Part shown: one piece after another, positions 9,908 to 19,598 of the stretch
How the letters are laid out: every line of letters starts with the position of its first letter
Position numbering within the stretch: the first letter of the stretch is position 1
Assembly (NCBI GenBank): GCA_029747585.1
Contig: JAPEVF010000820.1
Coordinates: forward strand, 1 to 19,932
Length of the DNA stretch: 19,932 nucleotides
Source: Pleurotus djamor
Taxonomy: Eukaryota > Basidiomycota > Agaricomycetes > Agaricales > Pleurotaceae
Reading direction: 5' to 3'
Notes under the pieces: model-generated
The model's input: the letters and a program-made list of their open reading frames with translations, nothing else
Told to the model about the DNA's origin: nothing
The model's database searches: none
Made by a program: the position numbers and the translations under genes

Positions 9908-10871
9908 GTCTCTTGCTTCGTTCACAACCAACGCAGAAAAGATTCAGATCGATATTTCCAAATGGAAAGAAATCATGGGTTCGTGGGAAAGCTCGATGCT
10001 CGATGTATTGGCGCCCACGTGAGAGGAGCCACCTGCCTAGATTTTGCCGAAAATGATGGCCCATTAGAACACTAGCAGATGACTTATTTGAGCATTTCGA
10101 CAGTTCTTTGAATGCGCGCAACAGATGTATAGTCTCTGAAGCCTATCTGAAACACATTACAAACAGTCACAGGACCAAAGTGTTCATTCTGCAATTGTAT
10201 GCCCGGGGGGATGCATTCATAAATAGTCAGCTCACTCTTTTGAGCTTGCGGCTAGTCAGACAAACAACATGCGTTTTGGATGCGCCCGCAGAACATAGCA
10301 CAATCTCATCTAATACTCAGCATATGCTAGGGTTTACCATTTGCGTAAGCAGTATGAATATAAATTCATCCAAGGACAGCCAAGCGTGGCCAGGACTGGG
10401 AGATGGAAGCATCAGTTGATGGTATTAAAGGAACGTAAAGTCACTGAAGCGTGCGCAGGAGCACGATTCAGAAGTTAATGTACCAAGCATCACATTTACT
10501 CATCAAGAGTTGGATTACTACAATGGACCAATGGACACCATGGAAGCTGTGACTGGTGGGAGTGGGAGCTTTAACAGCGTCAGGAAGGGGTTGAACACAA
10601 TGTCCTGAACTCATATTTTGACAATCAATTAAATAATTGGCAGAATGCTGAATTCTCTATGAGAATTGAAAAGATATACTGCACTTAACAGTTCGGGTAT
10701 ATTATTTTCCAGTGAACAAGAGACACAGTAGAGATAGAAAAAATGGCATAAAATTTAAAAAANTGTTTGCCACCAGATCAGTGGACACTCTCCCAGCCAT
10801 TTCCCTGCTGGGAAGCAGGGGTAGATGGAGCCAAATGGAAAGCAATATTCAGCTGGATGAGCAAGTAGAAT
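9908..10871. other. PRMT5 upstream region, no other gene seen
   Basis: A CACGTG E-box lies at 10016-10021, about 110 bp upstream of the PRMT5 start codon. The plus-strand frame at 10108-10419 shows no domain. The rest up to the LTR-like block is AT-rich, with one ambiguous base at 10763. Confidence 0.4.
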
Positions 10872-11092
10872 TGTAAGGGGACTTACTTACATATGTACCA
10901 GCCATGCAATATAACCCCTACACCAAAAGGGTGCAATGTCAAGTTTGTCTTGACATGCTGGCTGGGGGTATATAAGCAGCTGCAGTGTCCCCTAACAAGA
11001 ATCCAGTGCATTCCACTGGGAGGATGAGATTGAAGTCATTGTTGCTCAAACACCATCATATATGCATTTCAGAGGAATCCACTACAACATGC
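10872..11092 (+). mobile_element. LTR-like fragment (possible solo LTR of a Gypsy-type element)
   Basis: The block starts TGTAAGGGGAC and may end near CTACAACA, giving a TG...CA span of about 220 bp. It holds a TATATAAG box at 10969-10976 and a perfect hairpin, ATGTCAAG-TTTGT-CTTGACAT, at 10936-10956. GGGGAC (10877) and GTCCCC (10988) form an outer inverted pair. The tract near 11031-11070 (GAAGTCATTGTTGCTCAAAC) recurs at 11683-11712. No clear target-site duplication was found, so boundaries and class are tentative. Confidence 0.4.
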
Positions 11093-11117
11093 TTGCACAT
11101 TCCAATCAATGCATCCA

Positions 11118-11190
11118 CTGAAATCTAAGGGAAGAAAGATGGAGTTCCTGAAGGCAAGTACTAACTTTGTGAGTCCAGCTGGATCGATGG
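11118..11190 (+). repeat. Dispersed repeat family, fragment (copy 3)
   Basis: A block containing GATGGAGTTCCTGAAGGCA, followed by TACTAACTTTG and then CCAGCTGGATC, matches the equivalent stretch of copy 2 (GATGAGTTCCTGAAG, TACCAACTTTG, CCAGCAGGATCC) around 5890-5980. Confidence 0.55.
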
Positions 11191-11792
11191 AGTGACTTGA
11201 TTACGATGATTACGATGGAACTCAGCGCCCCACAGTAATTGCTGCATTTGCCATATGTGTAAATTGCTTTAGGGGCAGCCTCAACCCAAAGTTATGCATT
11301 GATAATATTGCAACTTCCCATTCATATGAATTCAAAGTAAGTAGCTCAAGCTATGTCTAGATTTTCTCGAGTAAAGTAGAGAGCCTGCCAGTAATAACAA
11401 TATATTCTGTTGGAAGAAGGTCAACAGTTTCAATGAAGTTGAGTAGGGCGATGAGAACTGTGACCAAATCAGTATAAGCCAGATGACGAAGGGAGGGGAA
11501 ATGACAAACAGGAAGAACATTTGTTTGGTTGCACAGCAACGCACGAATTCAGCCCACTCACTGGAGATAGTCTCCAGTGCATTGAGTCTGGTAGGAGTGT
11601 ACCTAAACCACGCACCTCAATTAGGCGGATCCGGCTGAAACTCCAGTGCATGATTATCTAATTCCACGGGTAGGGCGAGAATGAAGTTATTGTTGATCAA
11701 ACTACTACAGACGCAGTGGTGGATTCGCGGAAGTCCTTGACATACCTAATTGAGTTCTTGATCCACACAGTTTCTAAGTGATGAGTTCTTTT
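11191..11792. other. Gene-poor stretch with repeat fragments
   Basis: No gene supported. The stretch at 11619-11715 (GGCGGATCCGGCTG and TTATTGTTGATCAAACTACT) resembles 3242-3280 and 11031-11070. This indicates several pieces of the same element. Confidence 0.4.
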
Positions 11793-11827
11793 CTTCCAGT
11801 GAAAAAAAAAAACGATTCCACTGGAAG
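11793..11827. repeat. Inverted repeat with A-rich loop, built on the TCCAGTG motif
   Basis: CTTCCAGTG (11793-11801) and CACTGGAAG (11819-11827) are perfect 9-bp inverted arms around a spacer that starts with 11 A residues. It is the same TCCAGTG/CACTGGA unit as in clusters A-C, about 5 kb away and past PRMT5. Confidence 0.8.
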
Positions 11828-13010
11828 CCGCTGGGAGTTGGAAACTTTGTGTGACAATATTAGTGCCACACAGGAGACTCCCACTCTCAGAAGGAGTGCA
11901 CCCCTTGGCCAGATAATGAAACTACTCAATTCATTGTAATACCTATCACTATGTTATACTAGCGACCGCCGGTGGCGCTTAAGAGTACCTTGCTTGCGCG
12001 CAGGTCTGTAGTCGTTGTTTGTCTGAGCCACAAAGCCTATTCAGTGTATTCATAAATTAGAACACCCCACATCCTTTGCAATCAGATATTCATTCATGAA
12101 TCATGACTGGAAGCGATTTGGAGGGGATTAAGCATTGGCGGTGTTGGGCCAGGGCCAGGGCAACCAACCGTACTGTACACAGGCTGAGGCCATAAAGCAG
12201 GGATCACAAACGGACACAGGTATGGCTACTGCTATTGACCGGTGTAGGCGGCGACGGTGACTGGCTGGTATTCGGCCCCTTATATTTGTGGGACTCTCAG
12301 GAGCTCGCCCCTAGGGTAGGTAAATGCTGAAGACGGACGAATATTCCTCAGAGCCGCTGAAATCAACACCTGCGGAATCAGATCCGGGGGAAGTCTTGAG
12401 TTGAATCTCCACCATGCTTGACGCCGCTGCCTTGAGTCAATTACTTCGTGTCTTATACTGATTGACTGTTCTATTTCCCAATATTCCTGTAGAGGCCGCG
12501 TTATAGATACAGATCTGTCTGTTATGTCACTCATACATTGTTTCATGGGAGTGTACGAGAAACTGCCTTTGTTTGTACTCTATGACAGACATGGGCGTCG
12601 AAGGTACGAAGGTCAGGTTCAATAGTGAGCGGGGTGAGTGGCGAAAAAATAGTTTGGGATCCTCACAGCGCGGCGAGCGCCAGTGTTTCGCGTGTGAAGG
12701 AAGAGGCAGAACTCTTTCTAAATTCTACCCCGACAGACACTGGATGAACGCGAAAGCTTCAAAGATTCAGAAGAGGGAGGCTGACCTCTCATGTGACTTT
12801 TCTCGGCAAAGCCCGGGCTATTTCGCACACACACCAAATATGGATTTTTTTTGAACATGGGGGACCTTGCAAGCAAGGTAATACCACAGAGGCCAAATGC
12901 AAGTTTTATAATTAATTACTAATTGAGTACTTGATCGAGTAGGACCCGTCGCCGGACCGTTTCCGCGTACATACGAAGGGCCTCATCAAGCTTAAGCGCA
13001 GAGCTCAAGC
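11828..13010. other. Gene-poor stretch, nothing recognised
   Basis: Short frames at 12280-12546 (-) and 12573-12854 (+) show no domain, intron pattern or repeat support. A pair of direct AAGCTTAAG copies (12988-12996 and 13007-13015) overlaps the stop of the gene to the right. The sequence GTTTTATAATT near 12903 recurs near 14991. Confidence 0.4.
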
Positions 13011-14793
13011 TTAAGACCCAAGGTCAGAAGTCCTGGGAATGGGAGTGTCCAGCCCGGGAGTCAACAGAATGATGGATACGTCTTTCACGCCTGCTGGAAC
13101 GTCCCAGGTGTACTTTGAGTGTTGCTTCCTTGGGACAACAAGGACGTACTTGATCTCACAGGTTGACTTTGGATTCGCCTTTAAGAAGTGCTTCCTATAG
13201 TCACTGATGAGCTTGCATCCCTGCGCTGATCCTCCATGGTCTGGGGAGATGGTCATCTGAAACACCCATATCGTGACCCGGAAGGACTCTATGGAACGTC
13301 CGGGTGTCTTCAACATGATCCTCCTTCTGGTGAGAAGAATGGCGTCGAAGAGTGGATTGTTTCTAGCTGTCGGAACATACATCTCTCCCACTAGTAGCGG
13401 AACCTCCGAATTGACGGGTGGCAGCGGTTTGACAGCACATTTCTGTGCGGGAAATTCAAAACCAGCAGTTCTCGAGGACTCGCTACGTGAGAACGTATAG
13501 CGATTCCGATTCCGGGGATCAAGTTGGACCATGGGTAAGACGGATATCTTGGCACCGTCTTTGTCCTTCAGCCGGAGCATGTCTATGGCGATTTTCTCGA
13601 AGTAAACTCCGGCCAAAGAACTCATCTCTGGAAATGGGCTGATGGCGGAATACCTCCTGCGGTTTTCCATAGTATCTCGTTTCTGCGTGATGTCACAGAG
13701 CTTTTGAAGGACCAACGGACACTTTATCTTGACAGTATGTATACATTTCCGCTCGCCTGATTCCTGGAGCTCCAAACGAGGGATGATAAAGAGGGTGTGG
13801 GGAAGAATTTCAATCGGCAAATCGGAGTTTTGTAGAAATGAAGATTGGAACGTCGATAGCAAGTTGTCGTGCATTTTGATAAGGGCTGTGTCCAACGAGT
13901 CTTCGTAGCTGCTGGGGGTCGTACTCGCTTTGAGTAGATCTCTGATACAAGGTCCATATTTTTGGTATAACGGCTTGGATGGAGTCACCTCCTCTTTCTT
14001 CGTCAACTTGAACCTGGACAGAGTAATGAGCTTAAACTTATATATGTATCATAAGGACCAGCTTGCTTACAGTTGGGCGACCTCCCTCTCCGAGAGGGAG
14101 GTCGGAGTCCGTCCACAAATCCATGACAAGTGTCTGTGCTCCAGTTTCGTTTATCCATGGTCCATAGTGGATCGGATTTGGGGAACTGGCAAAAACGCTA
14201 AAGATCTTGTCGTTGTTGATCAATCGTCTTGGCGGTTCCGAGACAGCTTGTGCAGGCGAGTCAATGAGAGCCCAAGGGTTATCACAGGGCTTCTGAGATG
14301 TAAGGAGGACGGCGAGATGTTCGCTACGAGAGAACTGCTCGGCGTCGTGGAATTTGTAGACTTTACTCTCTATAAGAAGATAGAGTTCTCTGTGGCACGT
14401 CCAGTAAAGGGTGGGCTTTTTATCTCGGAACCTCCGTATCGAGGCATACACTAGGAACACGGACTTGCCTTCATACGTGCTGTTCAGTGGTGATGAAGGT
14501 GGTCAAGTGAAAATTGACATACCTATTCCAGGCGATCCAGTAATAACACGCCCTACTTCCTCCGCAGCTTCGCATTTCTCCAAGAACGAATACACTGTCT
14601 CATAGTCGGCACGGACCATGAAATGGCCATTGGTGCCGATGAGGCGGGCAGTCTCCGCGGCCATATCTGCACCAAGATCTATCCAATCCCCTACTTTCAA
14701 TGGATCTTTTCGTTTCGCGACCAAATTGAAGAATTGTCGCCAAGGCGACCTTTCCGACTCCTCAACCCAACCGAGAGAACTTGGGGTGGTCAT
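13011..14793 (-). CDS. Crinkler/RHS-type protein: P-loop NTPase plus restriction-nuclease-like domain, 554 aa
   Basis: Minus-strand exons 14793-14523, 14468-14071 and 14006-13011 total 1665 nt, ending in TAA. A Walker A motif, GSPGIGKS, at residues 86-93 is assembled exactly across intron 1 and is followed by FLVYASIRRF, as in the Crinkler/RHS NTPase class. The C-terminal half shows the pattern of the linked PD-(D/E)XK-like nuclease: E360 in YFEKIA; YVPTARNNPLFDAI with D444; and WVFQMTISPDHGG with Q473 where ExK is usual. Known family members (Zhang, Burroughs and Aravind, 2016) are linked to transposons and to effectors in biological conflict; the role of this one is unknown. The second acceptor (CAAG/TTG) is required to keep frame. 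No signal peptide is evident. A short upstream ATG at 14851 leads a 12-codon frame ending in TAA, a possible uORF. The gene looks intact. Confidence 0.65.
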
Positions 14794-15165
14794 CGTCGAG
14801 GGAAGAATGTGCTTATAGGGGTCTGTGCAGGGAGCCTTCGAATTGGGACATGGTCAACCCTAATTGGGACGGCTCAAGGGGCTCAGCACATCGAGAACAT
14901 CGACGGTAGAAAATATTAGTATACCTTTTTAGTGAACCTGAAAAAGTGAACCACAAAGTGAACCGCCGCGTGATCTAGGGGAAGGTTCAGTTTTATAATT
15001 GGAAAGGTTTAGTTTATTTGTTCGTCAGTTCACATTATTTTTGAGCGCAGATATTAGATAGGGGAAACTTGGATCACGAGGGTTCAACAAAGGCACGTGG
15101 ACAGCGTGTCGATGGTCTGTTGAGGAAGTAAGTGGCGCGCTTTGTCTTGTCCCTCACTCCCACCA
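14794..15165. promoter_or_regulatory. Divergent intergenic region between the Crinkler-like and KDZ-like genes
   Basis: A 372-bp spacer between two divergent ATGs. Three AGTGAACC boxes lie at 14931, 14945 and 14957. Degenerate related forms follow (GGTTCAG near 14985, GGTTTAG near 15006, GGTTCAA near 15081). The right half must contain the promoter of the plus-strand gene; a CACGTG sits at 15094-15099. The boundary of the transposable element probably falls here. Confidence 0.5.
14931..14964 (+). repeat. Three AGTGAACC boxes, possible transposon subterminal repeats
   Basis: Exact 8-mers start at 14931, 14945 and 14957 (spacings 14 and 12). Short clustered repeats near the ends of DNA transposons often serve as transposase-binding sites. 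I saw no matching inverted set at the right end of the window. Confidence 0.6.
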
Positions 15166-17295
15166 ATGCCCTCAATCTCGCTCATAGCGCTCTTGAAGGA
15201 GCTCTCTCCACATGAATCCCTCCTGGACTCTCTGTCACTGCTCGACGTGATCAAATTCTACCAAGTTTGTTGTCACATCAAACCCGAGATATGTCTCTTT
15301 GCTGCGCGCCCAACCGACCCACCTTGTGCCCTCCCCACACACATATGCATACTTCTAATGATGTATCTCGGCATCCCGGATGTGCATGTCGAGGCTCTGT
15401 GGTCTAGCTTGAAGGAAACGATCTGGAATGACGCCGATTCCATCACCTTCCCTCTGAGCAAGACTGAGATGGACAAGCTCGACCTCTACGGAAAGATGAT
15501 CGACACCCCGTCGCGACGCATTGGTTGGTAAACTGATGATATAAATAGCTATCTCTGACATTGTATTTAGCATCGCGGATGTTCTATCCACCCGTCTCTG
15601 CTTGCACGCAATGTGCCAAGCCGTTTCGCTATTCGACCATCTCCAGATACCGGGTTACCCACTTCTCTCTGCGCCATGGAAGTCGTGATGCGTATACTAC
15701 ATCATTCTCATGCTCCAGTATGTTGTCCTTCCTTCCTCACACTTGATTTACGCGCTAAAACATCATCCCAGAATGCGCGATCCGTTTCTATCCGAATTAT
15801 TACATCGAGAAGAAGACTCGCTTTTACTATACGTCCTCCGTCCCTTCGGTCATTCAGATTGAAGACCACGCTTTCGTCAGCGCTGAGCTGTGCGAACTCT
15901 TCACCCACTGCATGCTTTTCGCTTGGGTGTCTTCCCAAAACTGCAGTAATATTTTCAATCACTCCCTTTCCCAACGTACAGACTTGGAGCACGACTCCAC
16001 CCTTTCGCTCAGCTCGGAGCAGGCCAGCCGAGCCTTCCTTTACAATGCTCTCCTTCGTGAATCATCCGAACGCTGTCAACCACTTGTTATGTCTGAATCG
16101 GGGGACAATGATGCGCGACTGAAGGATGCCTTGGAGCGTCGGAACCGGGAGTACATCTACAATGGTCAGCCAGAGCGTATGCATGCCTGCGAAGTTTGTG
16201 AGCACATTATAACTGATGAGCAGACTGGGCAAATATGTGAGTTTCGAACCAATCACTCACATGTTTATGGTAGGCTTACATCGGCATCTTAGCCTCACTA
16301 CGGGCGGTCGTCACAGATGGGATTACTCTCGGAAGGCCTTGCTGCAAGGTTCATAACTGCGAGAACCCTTTAGTAAACAACCGAGCTCATTTCTGCGCCA
16401 CACATTCCGATCGCAAGTCGCAATGTGTATTCAAAGATTGTACAAGTCAAGCTAGTCCTGGGTATCAGACATGCACCCTCGACTCACATCGATCGGTAGA
16501 AAACCATCACAAAGCTCGCGGTAAGGGCCTCTTCCAATGCGCGCAGCGCCTGAAACGCATTGGACACTCGACCGCCTATCTTGACGATTCAATTGGGAAA
16601 TCAGTGGTCTCCACCGAAGAGATCGCAGATATCAGCGAAGACGAAGAAGACGATCCAACACACAAGTCAGACGCTGGGAATCGGGAGCCCAAAGCGCGGT
16701 TTGGGAGACGGCGTACACACAACGAACAGCTTGTCGTCGCATGCTGTGGTGTAGTCACTGGACGTGTCACGATGTATGGTGCCGAAGCCATTTCGGGTGT
16801 CAAGGTACACAGCTTTCTTCGATTTTCAATAACTGTACTCATCATACGCAATGGCAGGATGTCCTCAAGTCCATCTACCAGACACGAGAAGACCTGCCCA
16901 CGGTCATCTTCTACGACAATAACTGTCACCTTCAAGCTCACCTCCTCAAGCAGGGAGATACGTACTTCCAGAACACCATTCTTCCTGTTGACGTCTTTCA
17001 TTTCAAGTCAAAGCACAAGAAGACCGACGAATTCTGTCAACGTCACTGCAATCCGGCACAGTGGAAAGAGCTCGTCGACGTGAAAACCAACAAGTGGCGC
17101 TTCAATTCTTCGATTGCAGAACAAGTCAATGTTTGGATGGGCGGATACATGGCGGTTGTTCGCGAGATGCTTCCCTACCATTTTGACTTCTTTCTAGATG
17201 AGATGATCAAGCGACGTAACCAAATCATCATTCACAAGCTGAAGACTCAAGGGAGTATCCCATACCGAATTCCACCACACTGCCGCGAAGGATAA
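15166..17295 (+). CDS. KDZ-transposase-like protein with CxC5/CxC6-type cysteine clusters, 639 aa
   Basis: Exons 15166-15523, 15571-15717, 15772-16236, 16293-16804 and 16858-17295 give 1920 nt ending in TAA. The first cluster (about residues 120-190) includes YPPVSACTQC, then C residues before RFYPNYYIEKKTRFYY. The second follows RAVVTDGITLGRPCC (C340, C341, C346, C358, H361, C368, C373). Then come FGRRRTHNEQLVVACCGV (460-477), VIFYDNNCH (510-518), VDVFHFKSKH (538-547), FNSSIAEQVNVW (576-587) and FFLDEMIKRRN. This order matches the large Agaricomycete family labelled CxC5/CxC6 cysteine clusters associated with KDZ transposases. I infer that D332, D514 and E582 may be a DDE triad. All introns are 47-56 bp with canonical ends, and no stop or frameshift breaks the frame, so it is possibly functional. 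Its 3' end is 61 bp from the convergent partner gene. ATG 15166 is preferred over the upstream TTG. Confidence 0.85.
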
Positions 17296-17356
17296 TCATG
17301 TTGTAGATTCATTACAGTCGTTAGATCATACACTTATATTTGTACTTGCAACAAAT
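17296..17356. terminator. Shared 61-bp spacer between convergent stop codons
   Basis: The two genes end tail to tail, so their transcripts must end inside or overlap through this AT-rich spacer (it includes ACTTATATTTGTACTTGC). No classic AATAAA is seen. The short spacer implies overlapping 3' UTRs. Confidence 0.4.
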
Positions 17357-19598
17357 TTACTCCAATTCGATGACCTCTTTGGCGGCCGTCAACCCAGGCA
17401 TCTTGCCTCCGTAGAAATCCAAAACTTTCTTGCGGAATACCTTCCACTCTGCCTTATCCATGGCTACAAACTCATTCATAATGCTCGCTGGCGCATGGAT
17501 CCACGCCCCATAGTTCTTTGACCACGTTGCTTTGGTCGTTGTTGAGTTAGGCCAAATCCGGCTGAACTTGACAGCATGTGTCCCTTGACCAAGGCTTTCA
17601 TACTGCTTGAATGTGGCCGCCATGACGTCGAAGTGCTTCAAAGGCCAGCTTGCGTGACGTGAACTTGTTTCGATATCTGTTGACTTTGATTCCTTTGTTG
17701 TTTTCGTCGATGCCTTCGGTTGCTTGTCGGCGGCGCGGCCAGATCCACCAACATTCTTCATGGAAGTGGAGGCCTTAAGTTCATCACGTCTTACGCCCAC
17801 TCTTGGGGGTTCTGGACCCATAAACAATATGCCAGCATCCTCGGGATCACTGTCTAAATCGAGGGAGATCGGAATATCACTGGGATCACTGACCAATGGG
17901 AAAGGATCTGGAGATTGAGGTCGAGGCGGATTTGTCTTGGGGCGTTTTGCACGTGGTGTTACCGAATCCGATTCGAAAGCTTTTCTAGTAGGGCGAAATA
18001 ATTGAGCAGAGGGAGTGCGTGCAGAGGGAGTGAATGGTTCATCGGGTGTGGCTGCACGCCGTTTGCGACTAGCCTGAGGAGTTACATCGGTGTTCAAAGT
18101 GTGCGAAACCAATGGACGAGTAGGCGTTTGTGGGAAGTTGATGCGTCGAGATGGTTGTGCGGCCTCAGTTAGGCTTGACGTGTGCTCCTCCATATCGACT
18201 CCTGTGTCGACATTAAAAGAGCGAAGGAGTACTTTGTTTCGCCCTTGTAGATGTGTTTGAACGGTGGGTGAATCTAAAAGTAGCCACTGCTTTTCGGCGG
18301 GGCTGTAAATCTCGAGATCAAGACCTTTGATACCAAGCAATGTCAAGGTATGGTCTGAGCAGTCGGCCACCGAAAAGAAAGGGAAGTTCTTCGCATGAAC
18401 GGAAACAAGACAAGGCTTGGAGGTTGTGTCCTAGCAGTATACAATGGTCAGGTTGAGAGTTAGGCATTGAGACGCGAAAAGAAGTAGATACCTTCCAGAT
18501 TAGAACAGAGACACATGACTTTTCAATTGTTTCAGCCGTCTTCTTTGCGATGAGCTGCTCTGTAGTCTCCCGAAGGTCTTTCTTAGCCGCGTTGCGTGCA
18601 TCAAGATGTAACGAAGAGATGGGAGGAAGGGTAGTTTTAGGGGGAACCTCAGTGGTGGATGGATTTATGGATGTACTTGATGTGGCTTGAGCAGTGCCAG
18701 ATGATGTCGAGCCGTTCGATGCTGTGGCTGTTGCCGTTGACACTGTTCCAGGCTTGTGTTTTGGAAAGCCGCATTCCAGCCCCGAACGTGCACTGTAGTC
18801 TTTACAGCAGGGTTTACAGTATTGGAATGAACAGTTTGGATTGTAACGGACACCATTGCCCTTCTGAATGCGTGCCCGGCAGAGGGGTCCATTACAGCAC
18901 TTTACGGCATTGCCTCTTGTATTCAGGGCCGTCTCCGGTGGACGAAGTGGGCTGACGGAATTCGAGGGGAGCCGCTTCTGAGGCGACTTCTTCTGGGGGG
19001 ACTGGAACGGACTTGGTGGATGGTGGACTGAACGTGTTGGTGAAGGTGGGCCTCCGGCCTCGAAATCCAGTTCAGGGGGGTCGAGTGATAGGTCTTCGTT
19101 GGAAAAGAGTCCCGGGATGATCAAGTCTGAGCTGTACAAATCGGGATGGACGAGCATATCCGTTGCGATGTGGAGTTCCGTGTCCAGTTGCGCGGTACGC
19201 TCCAAGAGAGATGAGCACTCGTTGGCATCGCAATTTAATAGGTAGTTTGCAAACACAGTCGCAAGACGGTGAAGCCTCTCCTTAGGATGGGCTGCTAGTA
19301 GGTCGTCGTGATCGTGCGTAGCGTGTGCTGGAGTAATCGGCTCGGCAAGCAGGGCTTGAAGGGATTCCGTGGTTGGCTCAGGGAGATCCATCTGTAGCAG
19401 AAGCTCGAGGCGCCGAATGTCATAGCGGAATGTTTGAAAATGAGACGTTCGGAAGCCAGTCGTGTTGAGACAGTGTTCATATGGAATATCCTTGTATGTT
19501 GGCCCATTTGAACCGTGGCATCGCAAGAGCCTGATACCGAAGCCATAACCGGGAACACGGCAGATGGTGTACAGAGTGGAGAACTTCTTGAGATCCAT
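17357..19598 (-). CDS. Cysteine-cluster partner protein of the KDZ-type element, 726 aa
   Basis: Minus-strand exons 19598-18492 and 18430-17357, joined by a 61-bp intron, give 2181 nt with stop. Regions in order: a conserved-looking N-terminus (about 1-75); an acidic/leucine-rich stretch; a proline-rich segment with repeated SPxK (SPFQSPQKKSPQKR, about 196-210); a Cys/His cluster at 234-281 (CC, C, then NCSFQYCKPCC, then LEC...KH); S/T-rich linkers; basic NLS-like stretches (SRKRR, RAKRPK); and a C-terminal block, WPLKHFDVMAATFKQYESLG...WSKNYGAWIHA. The cluster pattern C-x4-C...C-x4-YC-x2-CC...C...H resembles proteins often found next to KDZ elements in Agaricomycetes. I infer a DNA-binding or transposition-accessory role; no enzyme motif is seen. 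The start is ATG 19598; a GTG 15 codons upstream is not favoured. Convergent with the transposase-like gene. Confidence 0.7.

Larger units (their letters stand above)
15166..19598. mobile_element. Probable two-gene KDZ-type transposable element (coding span only)
   Basis: A convergent pair: a CxC5/CxC6 transposase-like gene and a cysteine-cluster partner. Both frames are intact, with a 61-bp spacer. The left limit probably lies within 14920-15165. The right limit lies beyond 19598, possibly outside the window. No terminal inverted repeats or target duplications could be established. Confidence 0.55.

Noticed and set aside
10108..10419. 103-codon plus-strand ORF upstream of PRMT5
   Set aside because: Composition looks non-coding and no motif is visible. 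It lies in the likely promoter side of PRMT5.
12573..12854. 93-codon plus-strand ORF in the gene-poor stretch
   Set aside because: No family resemblance and no splice or repeat support. The start codon choice is arbitrary.
12988..13015. AAGCTTAAG direct repeats as a regulatory or integration site
   Set aside because: Only two short copies built from common palindromes. One overlaps the stop codon of the Crinkler-like gene.
13930..14454. 174-codon plus-strand ORF
   Set aside because: Antisense shadow of Crinkler-like exons 2 and 3, whose minus-strand frame has clear motifs.
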